64,000 nt of DNA. It comes from Paenibacillus_AA sp045062745 (GTDB taxonomy: Bacteria; Bacillota; Bacilli; Paenibacillales; NBRC-103111). Shown here piece after piece: positions 53,423 to 61,847 of the stretch. A program made the translations under genes and the position numbers. The stretch lies in the NCBI RefSeq assembly GCF_045062745.1, contig NZ_JBJGED010000019.1, positions 91,667 to 155,666 of the forward strand. Direction: 5' to 3'. A model generated the notes under the pieces. That model saw only the letters and a list, made by a program, of their open reading frames with translations, was not told the origin of the DNA and made no database searches. How positions within the stretch are numbered: position 1 is the stretch's first letter; every line of letters starts with the position of its first letter.

Positions 53423-53848
53423 ATGATGTCCAACAACCAAACAACACTGCCCGATATTCGCCAATCTGTAGTGCTTAGAGCGCCGATCGACAAAGTATGG
53501 AAGGCCGTCGCGACGTCCGAGGGCATCGCCGCCTGGTTTATGCCCAATACGTTCGAGCCTGTCGAAGGGTTCGAATTCGTGCTGAAGGCCGGTCCGTTCG
53601 GCGATTCGCCATGCAAAGTAACCGTACTCGATCCCCCGAACAAGCTTTCTTTCAATTGGGGCAAAGACTGGACCCTCACCTTCGAGCTCGTTGACCAAGG
53701 AGGGAAGACGGAGTTCACGCTTATTCACTCCGGATGGCACGCCGACCAAGTGACCGAATTCGGAGAAACCCACGCCGTCGTTCGCGAGCGCATGTCCCAA
53801 GGCTGGAGCGGCATTGGCAACAAGCTCCGTGAGTACATCGAGGGCTGA
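53423..53848 (+). CDS. SRPBCC/AHSA1-family protein
   Basis: 141 residues of the START-like SRPBCC fold (VVLRAPIDKVWKAVATSEGIAAWFMP, ... FGETHAVVRERMSQGWSGIG), a hydrophobic-cavity domain related to Aha1. In Bacillales such genes often pair with an ArsR regulator as here; the ligand is unknown. RBS GGAGG. One base separates it from the ArsR gene. Confidence 0.9.
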   Translation: MMSNNQTTLPDIRQSVVLRAPIDKVWKAVATSEGIAAWFMPNTFEPVEGFEFVLKAGPFGDSPCKVTVLDPPNKLSFNWGKDWTLTFELVDQGGKTEFTLIHSGWHADQVTEFGETHAVVRERMSQGWSGIGNKLREYIEG

Positions 53849-53849
53849 G

Positions 53850-54191
53850 ATGGCGTCAACCGCACCGAAGCATGACGTGTTCCAAGCGATTGCCGATCCT
53901 ACGCGCCGCAGCTTGATCCGGCTCTTGGTCGATCAGGAAATGCCCGTGAATGCCATCAGCGGACATTACCCGATGAGCCGGACCGCGGTGTCCAAGCATT
54001 TGCGTATTTTGGCGGAGGCGGGACTCGTGAAGGAACGGAAGGTGGGCCGCGAGACGCGGTATCGACTCGAGACCGAACCTCTGCAGGAGCTGAAGCGCTG
54101 GCTCGCCTTTTACGAGCGCTACTGGGAGAACAAGATGGCGGCCCTCAAACGGTTCGTGGAATCCGACGCCGACGAAGAGCAGCAAGGATAA
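53850..54191 (+). CDS. ArsR-family winged-helix regulator
   Basis: 113 residues. The winged helix is HDVFQAIADPTRRSLIRLL ... MSRTAVSKHLRILAEAGLV ... GRETRYRLE. The metal-binding CxC/ELCVCD motif of arsenic or metal sensors is absent (there is no Cys), so it belongs to the non-metal branch. Its operator is probably the twin palindrome 450 bp upstream. Confidence 0.92.
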   Translation: MASTAPKHDVFQAIADPTRRSLIRLLVDQEMPVNAISGHYPMSRTAVSKHLRILAEAGLVKERKVGRETRYRLETEPLQELKRWLAFYERYWENKMAALKRFVESDADEEQQG

Positions 54192-54270
54192 ATTCACACG
54201 CCCCCTACCTCGGATAAGCCTGCACAAGCAGCGGATATGCTATACTAGGCTTAATAGAGGAGGGAGTCGG

Positions 54271-55080
54271 ATGCACCGGAAAATCGCAGCGTTCACGGGG
54301 ATGTTCGTCTTGCTCACTTGGCTGCCGTTAAGCGGAGCCGAGCCTGACCATGTTCCGCTGGAAAGCGTGTCAATCGCTGCGGAATCGCCGCTCATCCAGA
54401 CTGCCGATGAGCCGCCGGTCTCCGAGCCGGAAGCGAGCACCGAGGCCGTCGGCGCGGCCGAAGATGCTGTGCCGGACACCCTCCATTGGATCGACGTTCC
54501 CCTCATCAGCCAGCTGCCGGAGCTGTACAACGGCTGCGAGATTACGAGTCTCGCGATGCTGCTCGCCTACCTCCAGCAGCCGATCGACAAGCTCGACCTG
54601 GCGTCGATGCTGCCGAAGGACGAGACATCGCCGGAGTTCGACGAGGACGGCAATATCGCCGTATGGGGAGATCCCGACATCGGGTTCGTCGGCGATATTT
54701 ATGGGAACGAACTGGGCTACGCCGTCTATGTGAAGCCGCTCGCGCATCTGCTCGAGCAAGTGTACACACCTGGCTCGCTCGACCTAACAGGTCTTGACTT
54801 CAGCGAGATCGAGCGTGCGGTGACTGACGGGAAGCCGGTCGTCATCTGGAATATAGCCTCGTTCGAGCAGAGCGATGCCTGGACGACATGGAAGACGCCG
54901 GAAGGCAAGGAGGTATCGGCGACATTCCAGGAGCATTGCGTGCTGCTTGTCGGATTCGATGAGGAGTCAGTGTATGTGAACAACCCGTTCGAGAACATCC
55001 AGGCGCAAAAGGTGCCCAAGTCGTCGTTCATCGTAGCGTGGGAACAGATGGGGCGGATGGCACTCACCTATCAGAGCTAG
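54271..55080 (+). CDS. Secreted C39-like (papain-fold) peptidase
   Basis: 269 residues. An N-terminal signal segment (about 5-22) and an acidic linker precede a Peptidase_C39_2 domain. The catalytic Cys is in YNGCEITSLAMLL, His in EHCVLLVGF, and Asn in VNNPFEN. Such domains are found in secreted Bacillales proteins; substrate unknown. RBS GAGGAGGGAG. A shared terminator follows. Confidence 0.88.
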   Translation: MHRKIAAFTGMFVLLTWLPLSGAEPDHVPLESVSIAAESPLIQTADEPPVSEPEASTEAVGAAEDAVPDTLHWIDVPLISQLPELYNGCEITSLAMLLAYLQQPIDKLDLASMLPKDETSPEFDEDGNIAVWGDPDIGFVGDIYGNELGYAVYVKPLAHLLEQVYTPGSLDLTGLDFSEIERAVTDGKPVVIWNIASFEQSDAWTTWKTPEGKEVSATFQEHCVLLVGFDEESVYVNNPFENIQAQKVPKSSFIVAWEQMGRMALTYQS

Positions 55081-55091
55081 CAGCCCGAACG

Positions 55092-55136
55092 ACAAATAAC
55101 CTGATCGGCCCAAACGCCGATCAGGTTATTGTCATT
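55092..55136. terminator. Bidirectional terminator
   Basis: AATAACCTGATCGGC / GCCGATCAGGTTATT, a perfect 15-bp stem with a 6-nt loop, between convergent genes. Confidence 0.92.
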
Positions 55137-56382
55137 TAGCGGGCTTTGGCTCAGGACGCGGTTCGGGCAACGTGTCCGGTTTCGGGGCCAGCACCCTTAG
55201 GCGAATCAGCGTCTTCCACACCCAGACGGCGTTCAGCATCAAGAGCGCGCTCGCGATGTAGAAGATGCCTCGGATGCCGATGAATCCGGACAAGAATCCG
55301 CCGACTACAGGGCCGATCATGTTGCCGAGGGAGAGGAAGCTGCTGTTGAATCCGTAAGCGCGGCTCTCCATCCCGTCCGGCGTGTACTTGCGAATCAGCG
55401 CGTTGACCGAAGGCAACAGCCCGCCCATGAACATCCCGAGGATGAACCGGATCGTGAACAGCTGCCATATGTTGTGCACGAGCGCCTGCGGGATGAAGAG
55501 CAGCCCGGCTCCGATCAGCGAAATCATCAATATTTTGGACTGGCCGATCCGATCCCCCAAGCGGCCGAGCAGCGGCGAGGCGATCATGTTCGAGAAGCCG
55601 GTGATCGAGCCGACGAGACCGGCATAGAACGCCAGGTAAGCCCCGGGTCCATGCAGCTCCTGCACGAAGATCGGCATGAGCGGCATCGAGCTGAGCATTG
55701 CGAACTGGATGAGCACCGTCACGGTGAATAGCGCGGGCAGCTGGGGAATGCGTCCCAGCGTCTTGAACCCTTCCACCACGGAGACGCTCGGCTTCTTCGC
55801 CGCTTCCTTGGCGTTGAACGATTCCTTCACGATGAACAAGGCCAGGAGCGATGCGATGAACAACAAGGAGCCGGTGATGTAAAAGATCGGGCGGAAGCCG
55901 ATCCACTCCGCGAGCAGGCCGCCGATCAGCGGGCCGAGGATGGTACCCGCCACGCCGCCGGACTGCAGCGTACCCATGGCGAAGCCCATGCGGCTCTTCG
56001 GTGTGGTGGCGGACATCAGGGCCGTCGCGGCGGGCACATACCCGGAGATCGTGCCGTTCAGGACGCGGAGCAGGAGCAGGTGCCACACGTTGCCCGAGAA
56101 GCCCATGAGCGTCATCACGATCGCCATGCCGAAGCCGGAACGAAGCAGCATCATTTTGCGGCCGTACCGGTCGGCGAGCTTCCCCCACAGCGGCTGGAAG
56201 AAGAACGACGTAATGAAGTTCCCGGCGAAGATGACGCCCGCCCACATCGACACCTTGTGCGGCTCGGTGATCCCGAGCTCCTGGATGAATAGCGGCAAGA
56301 ACGGAATGACCATCGTCATGCCGCCCATGACGAGGAATTGGCCGAACCAGAGGACCGCCAAATTCGCTTTCCAATTTCCCAT
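55132..56382 (-). CDS. MFS drug exporter (MdtG/TetA-like)
   Basis: 416 residues with twelve membrane helices of the DHA1 family. The motif A sequence GKLADRYGRKMMLL and motif C-like GGVAGTILGPLIGG support an antiporter/exporter. Substrates cannot be derived. The C-terminus is Pro-rich. The start ATG is preceded by AGGAGGG on the minus strand. Confidence 0.9.
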   Translation of the reverse strand: MGNWKANLAVLWFGQFLVMGGMTMVIPFLPLFIQELGITEPHKVSMWAGVIFAGNFITSFFFQPLWGKLADRYGRKMMLLRSGFGMAIVMTLMGFSGNVWHLLLLRVLNGTISGYVPAATALMSATTPKSRMGFAMGTLQSGGVAGTILGPLIGGLLAEWIGFRPIFYITGSLLFIASLLALFIVKESFNAKEAAKKPSVSVVEGFKTLGRIPQLPALFTVTVLIQFAMLSSMPLMPIFVQELHGPGAYLAFYAGLVGSITGFSNMIASPLLGRLGDRIGQSKILMISLIGAGLLFIPQALVHNIWQLFTIRFILGMFMGGLLPSVNALIRKYTPDGMESRAYGFNSSFLSLGNMIGPVVGGFLSGFIGIRGIFYIASALLMLNAVWVWKTLIRLRVLAPKPDTLPEPRPEPKPAK

Positions 56383-56523
56383 TTGGACTCCCTCCTAATA
56401 TTGCAATATTATATCACTTTGTTTGGACAAACACATAAACCATTTGGTAAGATGCAAGTATCAGCCCTCCGTTGACCGCCTTCGCGCCTTGAAAGTTCCG
56501 CGTGCCGGCACACGGAGCTTGAC

Positions 56524-56680
56524 TGTCCGGTTCGGGTAACTGGCGAGCGTGGAGCACCACGAGGGAGCCCGGATTGTCATATATGCCGTTCGCCTGGGTG
56601 AAGCATTTGGAATTGATCGATTGCGGGGAGAGTTTGGTCTCGTCCGATGGATCAGCGCCGAATGTTTTTTGTTTTTCAAT
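56524..56680 (+). ncRNA. ZTP riboswitch (pfl motif) with terminator upstream of folD
   Basis: The aptamer shows the two conserved halves: GGGTAACTGGCGAGCGTGG ... GGGAGCCCGGA (56534-56573) and GCCGTTCGCCTGGG (56585-56598), whose CGCCTGGG is the ZTP-contacting pseudoknot loop. Downstream, CATTTGG..TTGATC (56604-56618) pairs with GATCAG..CCGAATG (56652-56666), leading into a T-rich run: an intrinsic terminator. In known cases ZTP or ZMP binding prevents termination and turns on 10-formyl-folate synthesis. Class assigned by memory of the motif. Confidence 0.85.
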
Positions 56681-56699
56681 GTGGAAGGAGACGAAAAAG

Positions 56700-57569
56700 A
56701 TGAGCAAACTGTTGAAGGGCAAGCCGGTTGCGGACGAAGTGTACGCGGAGCTGGCGCAGCGGACGGAGACGCTCCGGGCGGACGGCGAAGCCTTGCAGCT
56801 CGCGGTCGTAACGGTGACGGGGGACCCGGCGTCGGCCTACTACGTGCAGGCGAAGCGCAAGGTGGCGGAACGGATCGGAATCGGGTTCCGCCTATATGAA
56901 TTTGCCGCCGACTGCACGGAGGCGGACTTGCTCGCTTGCATCGCAGGGCTCAATGCCGATCCGGCCGTGCATGGCATCATGCTGGAGCTGCCGCTGCCGA
57001 AGCATCTGTCCACGAGCCGGATTACCGAGGCGATCGAGCCTCTGAAGGACGTGGACGGCGTGACGCCGGCGAGCAAGCTCGCGCTGCTCACAGGCGCGCC
57101 GGGACTCGTCCCCGCTACGCCGCAAGCGTGCATTCGCCTCGCCAAACACTACGGCTACTCGCTCTCCGGCAGCAACGTGACGCTCGTCGGGCGCGGGAAG
57201 ACGGTCGGGATGCCGCTGTTCCACCTGCTGCAGCGGGAGCAGGCGACCGTCACCGTATGCCATTCCCGCACCCGCGACCTGAAGCAGCATCTCGCCCATG
57301 CCGAGATCGCCTTCGTGGCGGTCGGGTTCGGCGGTCTCGTGACGAGCGGCATGATACATCCGGAGCTCGTCCTAATCGATGCCGGGATGAACGAGCGGCC
57401 CGACGGTACGATCGCGGGCGATGTCGATCCGGACGCCGGCGCGATGGCCGCGGCATTCACTCCGACGCCGGGCGGGATCGGGACGCTTACAACGGCGCTG
57501 CTGTTCGACAACGTCTACAAGGCTTACGAGCTGCAGCGGGCAGCGGGACAGAAGGAGGGACATCTATGA
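56700..57569 (+). CDS. folD: Methylenetetrahydrofolate dehydrogenase / methenyl-THF cyclohydrolase
   Basis: 289 residues. FolD signatures are ASAYYVQAKRKVAERIG with the catalytic Tyr and Lys, ELPLPKHL, LKDVDGVTP, VGRGKTVGMPL for NADP, and TPTPGGIGTLT at the end. It interconverts methylene-, methenyl- and 10-formyl-THF. The ATG 56700 follows GAAGGAG. The ZTP riboswitch just upstream links it to purine demand. The stop overlaps the fchA start (ATGA). Confidence 0.96.
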   Translation: MSKLLKGKPVADEVYAELAQRTETLRADGEALQLAVVTVTGDPASAYYVQAKRKVAERIGIGFRLYEFAADCTEADLLACIAGLNADPAVHGIMLELPLPKHLSTSRITEAIEPLKDVDGVTPASKLALLTGAPGLVPATPQACIRLAKHYGYSLSGSNVTLVGRGKTVGMPLFHLLQREQATVTVCHSRTRDLKQHLAHAEIAFVAVGFGGLVTSGMIHPELVLIDAGMNERPDGTIAGDVDPDAGAMAAAFTPTPGGIGTLTTALLFDNVYKAYELQRAAGQKEGHL

Positions 57570-58225
57570 GCACGAACGATCAGGAAGCCGGCCGCAAGCC
57601 GGCGTGGGACAGCACGATCAAGGAATTTCTGGAGGAAGCCGGGGCTGCGAAGCCTACGCCGGGCGGCGGCAGCGTCGCCGCGCTCGTCGGGGCGCTCGGT
57701 GCGGCGATGGCTTCCATGGCGGCTAATTTCACCAAGGGCGCGAAGTATGCCGATGTGGCGGACGAGGTCGAGTCCGTCTTGGCCCGGCTGCGCGAGATGT
57801 CCACGATGTGCGAGGATCTGCTCGAGGCGGACATCGTCTCCTTCGAGCGGTACATGGCGGCGATCCGGCTGGCGAAGGATACCGACGAGCAGAAGGCGGC
57901 TCGACGGCACGCGATCGAGGAGGCGTCGCACGAAGCCGTCGCCATCCCGCTCCGGCTGATGGAGGCATGTGCGGAGGCGCTTGGCATCGCCTGTGAGCTC
58001 GCCCCGTACGCGAACAAGAACGTGATCTCCGATCTAGGCATCGGAGCGGTCTTGTTCGAGGCGGCCGCAGAATCGGCGCTGCTCACGGTCGAGATCAACC
58101 TCGCGGCCATGTCCCCGTCCGAACGGCGGGACGAATACGATCGGGCGAGCCGGGAATGGATGAGCCGGATCGCGGAGAGGAAGGTCGCCGCCGTAGACGC
58201 AGTCCGCAAGCGCATCCGGGAATAG
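57566..58225 (+). CDS. fchA: Methenyl-THF cyclohydrolase / formiminotransferase-cyclodeaminase family
   Basis: 219 residues of the FTCD_C family. The nearly invariant PTPGGGSVAALVGALGAAM and helical core are visible. It converts methenyl-THF and 10-formyl-THF (FchA) or removes ammonia from formimino-THF. Translationally coupled to folD by ATGA. Since FolD already has cyclohydrolase activity, this copy may reinforce or serve another donor. Confidence 0.9.
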   Translation: MSTNDQEAGRKPAWDSTIKEFLEEAGAAKPTPGGGSVAALVGALGAAMASMAANFTKGAKYADVADEVESVLARLREMSTMCEDLLEADIVSFERYMAAIRLAKDTDEQKAARRHAIEEASHEAVAIPLRLMEACAEALGIACELAPYANKNVISDLGIGAVLFEAAAESALLTVEINLAAMSPSERRDEYDRASREWMSRIAERKVAAVDAVRKRIRE

Positions 58226-58309
58226 CCACAAAAAGAGGAGGAAAGTCCCCCAATTTGTGCTAATCTGAGTTCATATTGACTTTCAGAGAGATGAGAGAGG
58301 GGAAGCACA

Positions 58310-59218
58310 TTGAACCGAAGATTGCAAATGGGCATGTGGAACGGGTTGGACCCGGCGCATTGGGAAGCTTACACTACGGAGCGGATAACAGGACTCGAAG
58401 TGTCGCAATTCCGAAGCCTGGAGCAGATGGAAGAGCTGCATGCATTCGTGGAGGCGAAGGGGCTCGGCTACGGCATCCATACGCCTGTGCTGGGCGGACA
58501 AGGGTATTCGCTGCCGGCCATCACCTCCTTGGAAGCGGCGGATCGCGAAGCGGGATTCGCGCGGCTCGCGGAGGAAGCAGCGGTCGCGAGGCGGTTCGGG
58601 GCGAACTATTTGCTCCTGCATTATCCGTATCCTTCGATCTTTCCGAGCCTGCAGGACGAAGCTTACATGCGGCGTCTCCCTCAGTTCGAGCACTATTCCA
58701 TGGATCATTGGAGAGACAGCCCGTTCCAGGAATATACAGAGAGAGCGTTCGAGCGCATCGGCGAGCTGCAGGCGCGTACCGGTCAGCGCATAGTGTTGGA
58801 GTACGATTTTTTCGGAGATTACGAGATGGGATGGATCGCCGAACTGTTCCGGCAGTATAGAGACATCGGGCTTGTTGTGGATTTGCAGCGGTTCGATGTC
58901 CATCGACGGGTTTTCCCCGGCTTCGACCCCTATGCTTACATGGATGCGGTCGCTCCGTTCGTCTACCTAGTGCACTACAGCAATGTGAAGTATGGGCCGG
59001 ATGCGATGGACCGCCATCTGCCGGTGCTGCCGGAGCACGCGGAGCTACCGGACTATGGCGACGCGCCGAGGTATCTCGAGTACTTGTCCCGTCGCAACGA
59101 CCGGTTTCACCTCACATTCGAGCACAATCCGGCACGGGTGACGAAAGAACAGCTGGCGGAATGCTACGAGCACGCTGCCGAGATTATGAATGGGAAGGCC
59201 AGGGCCGGAAATGCGTAA
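58310..59218 (+). CDS. Sugar phosphate isomerase/epimerase-like TIM barrel
   Basis: 302 residues of the AP_endonuc_2/xylose-isomerase-like fold (YGIHTPVLGG, LLLHYPYP, VLEYDFFGDY, VVDLQRFDVH, VYLVHYSN). Carboxylates and His on strand ends fit a metal site. Substrate unknown. Start is TTG 58310 with GAGGGGAAG upstream. It overlaps purN by 8 bp, so they are coupled. Confidence 0.82.
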   Translation: MNRRLQMGMWNGLDPAHWEAYTTERITGLEVSQFRSLEQMEELHAFVEAKGLGYGIHTPVLGGQGYSLPAITSLEAADREAGFARLAEEAAVARRFGANYLLLHYPYPSIFPSLQDEAYMRRLPQFEHYSMDHWRDSPFQEYTERAFERIGELQARTGQRIVLEYDFFGDYEMGWIAELFRQYRDIGLVVDLQRFDVHRRVFPGFDPYAYMDAVAPFVYLVHYSNVKYGPDAMDRHLPVLPEHAELPDYGDAPRYLEYLSRRNDRFHLTFEHNPARVTKEQLAECYEHAAEIMNGKARAGNA

Positions 59219-59801
59219 ACCGAATTTGGCGCTGTTCGCTTCCCATAACGGTTCGAATGTGCAAGCGATCCTCGATGCTTGCCGCGAGGGCCGTCTGGAT
59301 GTGCACGTATGTGCAGTCATCAGCAACAACTCCGGGTCGTATGCGCTGGAGCGGGCCCGTCAGGCCGGCATTCGGGCGTACCATCTCAGCTCCGTCGCGT
59401 ATCCGGATCCCGTGGAGCTCGACCGGGCGATCCTCGGGACGCTCATCGCCACGCACGCCGATTGGATCTTCCTCGCCGGGTACATGAAAAAGCTCGGGCC
59501 AGCCACGCTCGCCCATTACCGCGGCAAGGTGGTCAATACGCATCCGTCGTTGCTGCCGAAATTTGGGGGCCAAGGAATGTATGGCCATCACGTGCACACG
59601 GCGGTGTTGCAGGCAGGGGAGCCGGTAACCGGAGTTACCGTTCACTTGGTCGAGGAAGCTTACGATGAGGGGCCGATCGTGGCCCAAAGCGAAGTACCCG
59701 TGCTGCCCGGCGATACGGTGGAGACATTAGGCGCGAGAGTACAGGAGCGGGAGCGCGAGTTGGTCGTGGAGACGCTAAGACGCCTGTGCCGGGGCGAGTG
59801 A
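59211..59801 (+). CDS. purN: Phosphoribosylglycinamide formyltransferase (GART/PurN family)
   Basis: 196 residues. The formyltransferase core FVNTHPSLLPKFGG-type motif (VVNTHPSLLPKFGGQGMYG) has the catalytic Asn-His, and the downstream GVTVHLVEEAYDEGPI has the catalytic Asp. It transfers the formyl group from 10-formyl-THF to GAR in purine synthesis. It is not inside a pur operon here, but near ZTP-controlled folD, so may be a second copy tuned to the same signal. ATG 59211 overlaps the previous gene. Confidence 0.9.
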   Translation: MRKPNLALFASHNGSNVQAILDACREGRLDVHVCAVISNNSGSYALERARQAGIRAYHLSSVAYPDPVELDRAILGTLIATHADWIFLAGYMKKLGPATLAHYRGKVVNTHPSLLPKFGGQGMYGHHVHTAVLQAGEPVTGVTVHLVEEAYDEGPIVAQSEVPVLPGDTVETLGARVQERERELVVETLRRLCRGE

Positions 59802-60063
59802 CGGCGTTCCCGGAGGCGGCGTCCTGCTCGGCCATCAGCTCCATCTTGCGCACAATGAGCCGGTCGATGTTAGCCTTCTTCTGCTCCACCTTCCACTGCA
59901 CCCGCTCATATTCGGCGGCGAGAGACCGGCGGGTCGCCTCATGCTCGGCGTCGATGCGCTCCGCCCGTTCGAGCTGCCGCAAGAGCTCCTGCTCGAGCCG
60001 ATCGATCCGCTGGCGAACCGAGGCACGGTGCAAACCCCATAGAGTAGTCTTCAGCCGTCTCAT
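59635..60063 (-). CDS. Coiled-coil protein, unknown, antisense to purN 3' end
   Basis: 142 residues from ATG 60063. The first 85 residues are strongly heptad-like (RIDRLEQELLRQLERAERID, EYERVQWKVEQKKANIDRL). The C-terminal 55 residues, Arg/Pro rich, lie on the strand opposite to the last 167 bp of purN and may be spurious readthrough. Start overlaps the stop of the next gene (ATGA). Possibly true protein ends earlier through a sequence change. Function unknown. Confidence 0.55.
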   Translation of the reverse strand: MRRLKTTLWGLHRASVRQRIDRLEQELLRQLERAERIDAEHEATRRSLAAEYERVQWKVEQKKANIDRLIVRKMELMAEQDAASGNAVTRPGTGVLASPRPTRAPAPVLSRLMSPPYRRAARVLRFGPRSAPHRKLPRPSER

Positions 60064-60296
60064 AGCGACTCGTTCCGCGAGACCCACTCGGTCAGCCGGG
60101 CTTCGAGCTGCTCGAGCTGCCGGAGCTCCTGCCGGCTTCTCTCTACGGCGCGTCTCGAAGGCAGCAGCGCTGCCTCGTATTCCTGCCGCTTCGTCTCATT
60201 CCGCTCCTCCAGCAGCAGCCGTTCCGTCTCCAGTACACTAATATACCGTTCAACGCTGGCCGGCGTGTAGCCGAGCCAGCCTTTTCTTCCTTTCAT
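60060..60296 (-). CDS. Small coiled-coil protein with DivIVA-like N-terminus
   Basis: 78 residues. GYTPASVERYISVLETERLL resembles the GYxxxxVDxFL start of DivIVA-type proteins, then a continuous coiled coil follows. It is translationally coupled (ATGA) with the coiled-coil gene at 59635. A cell-pole or division role would be a guess. Confidence 0.6.
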   Translation of the reverse strand: MKGRKGWLGYTPASVERYISVLETERLLLEERNETKRQEYEAALLPSRRAVERSRQELRQLEQLEARLTEWVSRNESL

Positions 60297-60435
60297 GGGT
60301 CAATCGCTCCTCTCCTCCATCCATTCTAGCACGAGCGGCCGGAAGGATTATGCCTCGTTTTGTAGCGGGGGCGGACCGCAATGGCCGCAAATCTGCTATA
60401 ATGAGGAATGAAATGGTGCGTATAAGGAGTCGCTA

Positions 60436-61818
60436 ATGAGAGAATCGCGTTCGGAACGACATAAGAAAAGCAAGCCCCGCCTTACATTCAAAACCCGCGA
60501 CCTGGTGCTGCCGCTGGCCGCGGTGCTGCTCGTGGCGGTCATCGGCCTGACGGTATGGGCCATAGGAGGCGGGCGCGGCTCGACCGCTACGGAGCCGCCG
60601 GAACCTAGCGGGGACCCCGGGGGCGGAGCGGCAAGTACGGCGACGCCGAAGCCGACCGGAACTCCGGAGGCGACCGCCAAGCCAGGTACGCCGACGCCGA
60701 TGCCGTCGCAATCGCCGTCGTCCGGCGGGACGGCGGTTCCCGCACCAGGCGCGACACATACGCCGGGTACGGGCGGAACGGCCAAGCCGGACGACGATTC
60801 GCGGGTCAAACTCGCGTTCGTCGGAGACGTGATTTTCGCGAGTACGGTTGAGACGGTGTTGCGCAGGGAAGGCTTCGACTATCCGTATCGCAATGTGAAG
60901 TCCCACTTGCAAAACGCCGATGTAACGGTCGCCAACCTGGAAACGCCGATTACGAGCCGAGGCACGCCGCAGAAAAAAGATTTCGTGTACCGTTCCCCGG
61001 CCGAGGCGCTTCCCGCGTTCAAGGAAGCCGGATTCGACCTGGTCAATATGGCCAACAACCATATTCTGGACTACGGGATCGAAGGGCTGCTCGACACGTT
61101 CGACCATCTGGACAAGGCCGGTATTCAGCATGTCGGGGCCGGCCGCAATGTGGCGGAGGCGTTCCAGCCGGTCATTGTGGAGAAAAAGGGGATCAAGGTC
61201 GCGTTCCTCGGCTTCAGCCGCGTCGTAGAGAATGCCGATTGGAAGGTCGGCAAGGATAAGGACGGACGCGACCGGCCAGGAGTCGCCGACACGTACGCCT
61301 TGACGCTGCCGATCGAGACGATCAAGCAAGCGAAGGCGAAGGCGGACTTGGTCGTCGTCATCACCCATTGGGGCATCGAGCGCAACGATATGCCGGAGAG
61401 CTACCAGCGGGAGTTTGCCAAGAAATATATCGATGCCGGGGCGGACCTGATCGTCGGCGGCCATCCGCACGTGCTGCAAGGCTTCGAGTCGTACAACGGC
61501 AAGTGGATTGCGTACAGCACCGGCAACTTCCTGTTCACGACCCGGGCGGATGCGCCAAAGACTTGGGAATCGGGCATTCTGCAGGCGTCCTGCACGAAGC
61601 AGGGGGCTTGCGAGCTGGGTCTCGTGCCGGTTTGGAACAAATGGGCGCTCCCGGACTACATGCTCGAGCCGGATAATCTGAAGCTGTTCGAGCGGTTGTC
61701 GAATATCTCGTTCGGCGCTACAGTAGACAAGGACGGATCGATTCGATCCCGACCGGGCGCCCAGAGCTCGGCGTCGCCGAAACCAACTGAGAAACCAACT
61801 ACGAAACCAACCCCTTAG
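60436..61818 (+). CDS. CapA-family membrane-anchored protein (poly-gamma-glutamate synthesis type)
   Basis: 460 residues. One N-terminal helix (about 25-44), a Thr/Pro/Gly spacer and a calcineurin-like PGA_cap domain: FVGDVIFAS, VANLETPIT, MANNHILDYG, VVVITHWGIE and GGHPHVLQG. A second short Pro/Thr tail ends it. CapA/PgsA proteins take part in poly-gamma-glutamate or capsule export; single-copy versions in Paenibacillaceae have unclear roles. RBS TAAGGAG. Confidence 0.88.
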   Translation: MRESRSERHKKSKPRLTFKTRDLVLPLAAVLLVAVIGLTVWAIGGGRGSTATEPPEPSGDPGGGAASTATPKPTGTPEATAKPGTPTPMPSQSPSSGGTAVPAPGATHTPGTGGTAKPDDDSRVKLAFVGDVIFASTVETVLRREGFDYPYRNVKSHLQNADVTVANLETPITSRGTPQKKDFVYRSPAEALPAFKEAGFDLVNMANNHILDYGIEGLLDTFDHLDKAGIQHVGAGRNVAEAFQPVIVEKKGIKVAFLGFSRVVENADWKVGKDKDGRDRPGVADTYALTLPIETIKQAKAKADLVVVITHWGIERNDMPESYQREFAKKYIDAGADLIVGGHPHVLQGFESYNGKWIAYSTGNFLFTTRADAPKTWESGILQASCTKQGACELGLVPVWNKWALPDYMLEPDNLKLFERLSNISFGATVDKDGSIRSRPGAQSSASPKPTEKPTTKPTP

Positions 61819-61847
61819 ACGGATATACAGAAGGAGACCTCCATCAT

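Noticed and set aside
55151..56374. 407-residue shifted frame in the MFS gene
   Set aside because: No membrane helices or motifs; the overlapping frame is a textbook MFS protein.
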